From: Cryptomeria japonica
Taxonomy: Eukaryota > Streptophyta > Pinopsida > Cupressales > Cupressaceae
Direction of reading: 5' to 3'
Assembly (NCBI RefSeq): GCF_030272615.1
Contig: NC_081413.1
Coordinates: 448,238,538-448,302,537 of the forward strand
DNA length: 64,000 nucleotides
Part shown: one piece after another, positions 56,807-64,000 of the stretch
Layout of the letters: every line of letters begins with the position of its first letter
Numbering within the stretch: the first letter of the stretch is position 1
Position numbers and translations under genes: made by a program
Notes under the pieces: model-generated
What the model was told of the DNA's origin: nothing
What the model saw: only the letters and a program-made list of their open reading frames with translations
The model's database searches: none

Positions 56807-57255
56807 TGTTGGTGTAAATAAATATTCATTTTGGATATTATTACACTTTACTTAAGTTAACTTAGGATAATGCATCTCTTCATAGTTTGGATTTGAGACA
56901 CTTAGGGAAGTGTGCACATAGGGATAGAGCCTGTAGGAGAAATTCCACCTTTTGTGGTCTTATTTTGTTGTTACAGTCCACATTCGATGGGTCATCCACC
57001 TCTTGTGGAATATTATATTATTTCTCCTACCTACCCCTAGTATTTCTTACCTACCGTTGTTTCTCATTGAGCCACATGTCATATTTGTGTGCTCATACAT
57101 CCATATGGCCTTTCCTATATAAGCAGGCCTATATTCATTGTATTGGTTAATCCAGTTGATCATTTGCATATTGATGAGAATACAATTTGTTCTTGTCATT
57201 CTATTGTCTCTTTTTATGCTTTTCATTGTGCCCTTGATCTTAGCAAAATCCTACA
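56807..57255 (+). repeat. Copia 3' LTR, 449 bp
   Basis: It matches 50599-51047 with about eleven substitutions by eye and no length change. Confidence 0.93.
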
Positions 57256-59253
57256 TAATGAAATAGGCTATCAAAAATAAAGGATGCACTAAGGTCCCAG
57301 CCTGGAAAAATAATGATTCCTACCTCTACAAGAAGTTGTCTTCCCCTTTGAGGGCTCATGCCTTCTACCTCTGAATTAATCTCTGCCTTCAGCTTTCTGA
57401 GTATTTGTGCCTCACTCTTCGGTGTCACATCTGACATTGCTTCTCTTGATCTCTTTCCTTTAAAATGATATAAGGACTTAAACTCCTTCAACCTAATAAA
57501 TTAATCATTCAACACAAAAGATGTATGCTCTTCTAGCCTAACATCCAAATCAACATTCATCCTTGCAACAATTTGGTCTTGTGCTTCAGGTTCCTCTTCC
57601 TTATCAGGCATTTTAAACCTTGAGATAGCCTCATTTTCACCTAATTCACTTTCAAATTTTTCTTCTTCCTCCATCTCATGCAGTCTCTGACTTTTTTCTT
57701 CCAATTTCTGATTCAAATCTTGAAAAATTTGCATGGCTTGTTTAGACTCCTTGTTTCTAAAGATATCCAAGGTTTCAATATGATCATGAAAGTAATCACC
57801 AAGATTCTATTTTTTTTCTTCTTTGGGGTATATAGCCCTTCGCGTCATAATTTTTTGTCTTGTGTGCTCATACAAATTATAATCTTCTATTAACATTCTG
57901 TCAATAACTTCATAAGCCTTTGTTGATACAATGGTGAAATCACCAAAATGTAGAGTTCTAGGTAAGAATACTTGCTTGTGGGCACCCCCAAAATGATGTG
58001 CATTAGAGACAATCATCTGTCTCACTATCTCTAGGTAAGTAATTTTGTCTGGTGCAGGCTTTGGCAGCACATAGGGAGCACCTTCATATCCAAAAGCCCT
58101 AACATATGAGAAGTCTTGGCATATATACCAATCACCCCAATTATGATTCACCCTTGTATCTCCATGCTCATGGGGTCTAAGAAATCTTTTAATTTCTTTC
58201 AAAAATGACCCATCACAGGAAACCCCAAAATCTTTGTATAATGGTTAAACAAAAAACTCTTCAAAATTGACATAATGGAATCTCATGAACCAAGAATCCC
58301 ATAGTGATACCCACAATTGTATTAGCTTCTCCTGCGCATCTTTACCATGAACATTTAATTTCAACTCTTTGGGCCACAACCCTCTAGGTTGTCCATAAAA
58401 CAAGATAATAAGCAAAAATAATGAATAAAACTTAAAATATTTATCAGGTTTATTCTAAAGATTTAAGAAACCCTCATGCATTTTTTCCACAGCATAGGCA
58501 ACATAATCAAATTGCCTTGGTTCATGCATTTGTGTATTTGCAGTAAGTACTAAAGCTCCTACTCGAGTCACATCAGGAACCTCAACTCCTCCCACTTGAC
58601 TGCATGCCATGTATGTATATTGCAGATACTGTCTGAAAATGGTTATGCCAAATGGGGGTCTATACTCATTTTTCAACTTCCCTTTCTCATCCTTATGTAT
58701 GGCCAAATTCCACCCATTGTATACAATATCCATCTTTGCATATTCTTCTTCCATCTTCTCAAAAGACAGAGGCATGTCAGATTCGAAACCAAGACCGAAA
58801 ACCTCATGAATGGTAGCTACTGAAAGACAAATGAATGCATCACCATTTGGTAATTGGATACATATTTTTCATGGAATTATATGCCCTAACTAGGGTTTTC
58901 AACAATTGAATATTTACAAAGACATTAGGGACCACTAGCTTACCCAATCCAGTTGTCCATGGGTTTGATATTGGGGTCAGCTTGCTCCTTTGTGAATAAT
59001 GATATAAAAAAAATTAGAGGCCTCTAACCCTAGTCCAAACATCACTAATTTCCTTAAAATTATCTTCTATCTGGTCACGGATAGGGAAATTAGCCTTAGA
59101 CCTTCGAGACTTGGCTCCTGGTTAGCTCATCTAGTCAATCATATCCTGATTTAACTTCCACTTTTGCACACTTTCCCCACCTTTAGACTTCTTTGAGGTG
59201 CTCTCAAAAATCTGAGTGACCTTCCTTTTTCCTTTGGAACTAGAACCCTCCAT
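57256..59253 (-). pseudogene. ORF-B, N-terminal piece (unknown function)
   Basis: ATG 59253 starts MEGSSSKGKRKVTQIFESTS. Two early stops (TAG and TAA) and a one-base shift near 58860 precede a long readable frame: LSFEKMEEEYAKMDIVYNGW and FRQYLQYTYMACSQVGGVEV at 58455-58775, FLRPHEHGDTRVNHNWGDWY and TFTAP-free loop AHHFGGAHKQVFLPRTLHFG at 57807-58202, an acidic coiled coil (QDLNQKLEEKSQRLHEMEEE) at 57501-57770, and SLYHFKGKRSREAMSDVTPK at 57240-57491. I recognise no known domain. With the two other pieces it makes about 980 codons. TATTTAAA stands 115 nt upstream. It begins 1.85 kb downstream of the gypsy pol at 61104-64000, on the same strand, so it may be that element's extra ORF. Confidence 0.7.
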
Positions 59254-59367
59254 ATTTGAATCCTTCAAGCTTTCTGAAATTCAAATTTTTGTAGTTCAGT
59301 TTCACTTCAATCTCTTTGTTCGCTTCAATCTGTTATGCAAATTTCTTATACAAACTTCCATATATAG

Positions 59368-59375
59368 TTTAAATA
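59368..59375 (-). promoter_or_regulatory. TATA-like box upstream of ORF-B
   Basis: The minus strand reads TATTTAAA, followed by an AT-rich and then GA-rich leader to ATG 59253. The spacing is plausible for a plant promoter but untested. Confidence 0.4.
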
Positions 59376-59459
59376 CATCACGAACATTTACTCAATTGAA
59401 ATGGTGCTATGATTTTCCTCATGCAAGCATAGACCTATCCGTTTCCTATATTTAATAAT

Positions 59460-60620
59460 GGCGGGTGGATTCATTAAAATGAGATTTTGCAATGGCTAGT
59501 CGACATAACTCCTCCTGATAATTTAATCACTTGGCACCACCCATCTTTTTGATCAGCATAGATCTCCCCAATAACTCCATCAGGCATCATCATAGCTCAT
59601 TTTCCCTCATTCTGATGGTTATAACTTCCCCGATGGCTCTGCCTTCTAGCTAGGCTTTACTTTTACCTTTATGTCACGTCAACGTAGGTCATTTCGATGT
59701 GCCCTCCTTCTATTCCTCCATGGCATTCTTTCCATCGGGTATCAACATAGCTCCAAATATGTTCCTTCGATGGTTAGAAGTTATTTTGATGAGTCCTCCT
59801 TTGTAGTCCGCATCTCATTTGTTACATTGGGTCACTTTATCTGCTATTGGAACAACTCATTTTATGTTCCTCCGATGACCCGATGACATAGACTTCATAC
59901 TTGTGTATCTTTTTACTTCTTTGGTCTATCGGCATATGTTCCCTCAATGAGATCTCCTTGCTCGCACCCATCTCTACTTTCTCATCGAGAATCGGGGTAA
60001 CGAAAAATATCTCCTCCTGATGAGACAATGATATCCCAATGATTTTGACTTCAATTGGTGTAACTTATCCCTAACAAGTCTTCTTCTCCATTCTTGGCTT
60101 GTCTTCCTCATTGGGTATCGACATAATCTGATACACCTCTCCCCGATGGTTTAACTTACCCTGATGACTTAGTATTCTCCTCCTTTTGGTACTGCCTCAT
60201 TAGAGTAGGTCAGGCCAATAACATTGGCTTCACCACCTAGTCCATCGGGTATTGAGGTAGCATAAGATGACACTTTCTGATGAGCTGATGACATCAACTC
60301 CAAGGTTTTTGCTCCATCTGACATCGGCATAAGTTTTGCTGATAACCTCATCGGGTATTGGGCTAACTTTTTCCTAGTGCTTCCGATAGTGAACGCTATG
60401 CTGATGACTTCACCTTCTTGGTATGCTATCAGTGTATCTCTTCTCGATGATTAATAACTAGCTAAACTTCTTTCTGTTGATTGCACCCTGAGAAAATTCC
60501 ATCAGACTCATCGGTGTGAGTTTTGCTGAGCAACACGCACCCTTTTCTCCTTAGGCAATCTTATCGGGGTGACCTATGCTGATAAACATTATTTTATATT
60601 TTATGAAGAGAAGGCTTTCT
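59460..60620. repeat. Degenerate CATCGGGTAT repeat tract
   Basis: Diverged words of the type CATCGGGTATCAACATAG recur at 59733-59750, 60109-60125, 60243-60260 and 60349-60367, among many GATGA and CCGATGG words. Spacing is irregular. I see no ORF with a domain. On the minus strand the tract lies just after the gypsy pol, where Tat/Ogre elements often hold tandem repeats. Confidence 0.55.
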
Positions 60621-61103
60621 TTCACAAAAGTAACTTTCCACAACCATGCTAATGGACTTCTAAGGCACTGAAAACATCTCTGAATGTACTCATGACCCTT
60701 CTTCTATGATGAACCCTAAAATGTGCTCTTTCTATGAAAAGACTGTCATGATGAAGGTTATCACAATGTCACCATACTTAATGCCATCCCTTAATATGCC
60801 CAGGTGATACTTGTTCATGTAGATTCAAGCTACAATTGGATTTCTCTGACACAACAACATATCTCCTACATAGGCAATCTGGTACTAAATGCTCTTATGA
60901 TGAAAATATGCATATAGAACATCAATAGATAGCACAAAATATTTTTGCAAAAATATGTGCTAATAGTGTCTCTTTCTGGGGATGATTGTCCTTTATAGGG
61001 AGATAGCAAGATCTCAGCTATCTCTGGAAAGTAGAAAAAAATAAACAGAAACAAAAAACAAAGGATTACTACACTACTATAGTACAAGAATACTCCCTGG
61101 TAC
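60621..61103. other. Region between repeat tract and gypsy pol, no gene seen
   Basis: AT-rich sequence immediately after the pol stop at 61104 on the minus strand. I find no coding motif, clear polypurine tract or LTR end here. Confidence 0.5.
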
Positions 61104-64000
61104 CTAAGAGAAAAAATGCTTGAGATATTGATAATGTAATAGAAATTCTTGAATTTCACCATCAGTATTCTTCAAGAAATAGGAATTTCATCCTCCCTTT
61201 TCCAAGATGATGTACGGTCCTAACCAAAGTGCTTCAAAAATTTTGTGCTTGCCCTTGTCCTAGTCTTTTGCATTCCACTTGAGCACCCACTCTAATTCTT
61301 TAAAAGTTTTGTCATAAGCTTTCTTGTCATGCAATGCCTTTACCATTTTCTGCCTCTGTATATTTTGTTCTTGAGCCTCTCTTTTCTACTCATCCAATTC
61401 AACCAACTAGACTAGACTGTCTTCCATGAAATCAACTTCTTCTAAATATTCATCTGAAACAAATTTATACACTAGGAATAGGTTGTTCAAAGGCAATCTT
61501 GCTTCTTTGCCATAAACAAGCTGATAAGGAGAAAACCTTGTGGAATTCTTGGTTGTTACCCTATCTGCGCACACTGCCAGATTCAACTTTGAGTCCCATG
61601 CCCTTTTGTTATCACCTAACATCCTTTTAATTATTTTCAACAAGTTTTTGTTACTAGATTTTGCTTGTCCATTCCCTTGGGGATGATAAGGTGATGAATA
61701 TGAAAAAGTGATTCTGTAACTTCCACAAAAAATAGAAAATTCTTTGGATGTAAAACACATCCTATTATCTACAACAATCTTGTGGGGAATCCCAAATCTT
61801 GTCAATATATTTTCCAAAAAAAACTTTGTTACCACTTTTCTTGTAGCCTGCCTTGTAGGAATAGCCTCTACCCATTTGGTAAAGTAATTAGTGGCTACCA
61901 AAATCCATTTCTGCCCTCCATTAGATTTATTTTCAATTTCTCCTATGATATCAATACCCCACATATGAAAAGGTTCTTCAATTTGCATGGGTCTAAGTGG
62001 AAGAACTCCATCATATTTAATCTTTCCCGAAATTTTTTTGGCAAGCCTCACATTTTCTAATATAAGTATGACAATACTTAAAAGCTTGTGGCCAATAGTA
62101 ACTAGCATTAAGTATTTTATGGGCAGTGGTTTTTTGTTGAAAAGTGTCCAGACATACACCTTCATGTAATTCCTTTAAAATAGATTGTTCTTGATGAACA
62201 TCCAAACAAAATAAATGGATACCATCCCTATTTTTCCAATATAAATCACCCTTAAGCAATACATACCTAGATGCTTGAAGCTTAAATGTTATTTTCTGAT
62301 TATCATTTAAATCCACTGGGCACTTCATGTTTTTTAAATAATAGATAAAAAATTTGTACCAAGGACACATTTCAATGCTTATTTGAGCCTCCTCCAAGTC
62401 TACCTGATTTATTTGTATTGCCTCTAAATTTGATTTTGTCATCAGTTTAGCCAAACCTTGACCTCTTAGTAGTTTAGTAATCTAGATATCAATGTTGAAC
62501 TCTTGGATTTGATTGATCCATCTGCATCTTCTCCCAGTAGTTTCAGTCTGCCTGAAAAATATCCTTGACTACTGCATTAGGAACATAGGCAATGACATTA
62601 GCTCCTACTAAATATGGTCTAAAATATTTTATAGCTTTTACTAGGGCATGTGCTTGTTTCTCATTTATATCATAATTTAACTCATAGGCTTGTAGTGTTT
62701 TTCTAAAGAATGCCACTAGTTGTTCATGACCTTCATCATTCTTTTGTAGCATAACCGCAACAATAGTATGAAATGAAGAAAAATAAAATACTTCAAAAGC
62801 TTTAGAGAAATCAGGAGATTTAAGTATAGGTGCTTCCTTGATGGCCCTTTTAATATTCAAAAAGGCCTCAATTGCTTCATTAGTCCATTTTATCTCTACA
62901 CCCTTTTTCAACATCTTTGCAATAGGTTTTACAATCTCAGAAAAATTTGACACAAGTCTTCTCACAAAATTAATTTGTCCAAAGAATGATTGAATGGCGT
63001 TGACTATTTTAGGAATCTGAATTTTATCAATAGCTACAATACCCTCAAGGTTAGTCTTTACTCCATCTTTAGATACAATATGACCTAGCAATTTACCTTT
63101 AGTGACTCCAAAGTGACACTTTTTTGGATTTAGAGAAATACCATATTCTAGTGCTCTGATGAAAATCTTTTCTAGATCATTACAGTGGTTCTCTGCTTTC
63201 TTGGAGAATGTTGTCAAATCATCCTAGTAAATAGCTAGAATGTAATCAATGAGGCCTTCAAAGGATACATCCATGGCCCTTTGAAAAGTAGCTCCAAAAT
63301 GGGTAAGTCCAAATGGCATCCTGGCATACATATATGTGCCCCATGATGTAGTGAAAGTTGTTTTGTATTTTTCTGATTCCTTGACCTTCACTTGGTTGTA
63401 ATCAAGGAACCCATCCATCATAGAAAGTAGCTCATTTGTTGTTACTTTCTACAATAAAGCTTCCATGTTAGGAAGAGCATAATTATCTTTTAAAGATGAT
63501 ATATTTAAGTTTCTAAAGTCTACACATAATCTAATATCACCATTCTTCTTTCTAGCAAGCACCAAGTTTGAAACCCATGTAGAATGCCTTATAGGCTCTA
63601 TAATCCTTGCATTCCTCATCTTCATCAACTCTTCCTTCATTTTGGGAGCCAATATGGGATTTATAGGCCTTTGCTTTTTCCTAAATGGTTTTGCATCTGG
63701 CTTTATTGGGATTTCATGCTAGAACAAATCCTCTCTGTATGCCTTAAGGTCATCATATGACCAAGCGAAAACATGTATGTATTTTCTTAACAGATTGACC
63801 AATCCAGTTCTAATTTTTGGTGTAAGCTTCTTCCAAATGTAAAATTCCTTGGGATTGTTTTCACTTCCCAAATTTATTTTTACCACTTCTTCACAACTTC
63901 TAGTGTTGGGCTTGAAATTTTCCTAGTCTTTATTATCAAATAACATCTCTAGTTTCACCAACCCCTTTGGAATCTTGTTTTTTTTAAGCTGGAGCATGTC
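61104..64000 (-). pseudogene. Second Tat/OTA-type Ty3/gypsy pol (RT, RNase H, integrase), off right edge
   Basis: RT motifs are SNLVLARKKNGDIRLCVDFR (63550-63620), MMDGFLDYNQVKV and MPFGLTHFGATFQRAMD. The catalytic Y-x-D-D near 63218-63230 carries a TAG at 63224-63226 between Tyr and the two Asp. RNase H follows (KWTNEAIEAFLNIKRAIKEA, AFFRKTLQAYELNY) at 62543-62900. Integrase has CEACQKNFGKD, WGIDIIGEIENKSNGGQKW and VVDNRMCFTSKEF, then a YHPQGNGQAKSSNKNL motif in which Lys stands at the catalytic Glu position. The C-terminus (DKGKHKIFEALWLGPYIILE) ends at TAG 61104-61106. Gag, protease and the 5' LTR lie beyond the window. The sequence differs clearly from the element at 29905-47767. Confidence 0.87.

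Larger units (their letters stand above)
50599..57255 (+). mobile_element. Complete but dead Ty1/copia element, 6657 bp
   Basis: Two 449-bp LTRs (50599-51047, 56807-57255) start TGTTGGTGTAAAT and end ATCCTACA. I count about eleven differences between them. The flanks are TATTG and TAATG, a target-site duplication with one change. Primer site, long leader, gag, protease, integrase, RT, RNase H and polypurine tract follow in copia order, with integrase before RT. At least fourteen stops and two frameshifts kill it. It sits in ORF-B on the opposite strand. Confidence 0.93.

Overview
The window looks like intergenic DNA from a seed plant with a very large genome, most likely a gymnosperm such as a conifer. 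This is inferred from wall-to-wall, nested, decayed LTR retrotransposons, LTRs up to 2.3 kb, elements near 18 kb, and low GC apart from short islands. I see no intact host gene, no tRNA or rRNA gene and no bacterial feature.

Layout. (1) 1-23471, minus strand: a chromovirus-type Ty3/gypsy array (copies A, B, C) in which neighbouring copies share LTRs. Copy A runs off the left edge. The outermost LTR (13477-23471) is split by N1, a 7.7-kb plus-strand non-autonomous element at 15172-22874 (TSD GAATT) whose only large ORF is a gag-protease protein. (2) 23472-24300: a decayed copia gag fragment. (3) 25310-59253, minus strand: one ~980-codon ORF of unknown function ('ORF-B'), now a pseudogene cut into three pieces by two copia insertions. 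(4) 26098-50436, plus strand: a Sirevirus-like copia element (TSD CATGT) with gag and a second ~1,080-codon ORF of unknown function, but no protease, integrase or reverse transcriptase. (5) 29905-47767, minus strand, inside that second ORF: a Tat-like Ty3/gypsy element of 17.9 kb (TSD GAAAT, both LTRs 1572 bp). It carries gag-pro-pol and, on the opposite strand, a plant-mobile-domain ORF with its own TATA box. (6) 50599-57255, plus strand: a complete but dead Ty1/copia element with 449-bp LTRs. (7) 59460-64000, minus strand: a degenerate repeat tract and the pol of another Tat/OTA-type Ty3/gypsy element that runs off the right edge.

How the parts relate. Four elements are bounded by LTRs with target-site duplications, so nesting order can be read. 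ORF-B was hit by both copia elements, the Sirevirus-like copia was then hit by the Tat-like element, and a chromovirus LTR was hit by N1. N1 and the Tat-like element have an identical 19-nt primer-binding-site sequence and related gag-protease proteins, so a Tat-type element may supply the missing enzymes to N1.

The most interesting content is three long non-gag-pol ORFs in or beside retroelements: the copia second ORF, the antisense mobile-domain ORF, and ORF-B just downstream of a gypsy pol. Each has a TATA-like box upstream of its start. Nearly every coding region is broken, mostly by TAG and TGA codons where conserved context or a sister copy points to CAG, TGG or CGA, the pattern expected from deamination of methylated cytosine. 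All assignments are by eye from motifs; no database search was run.
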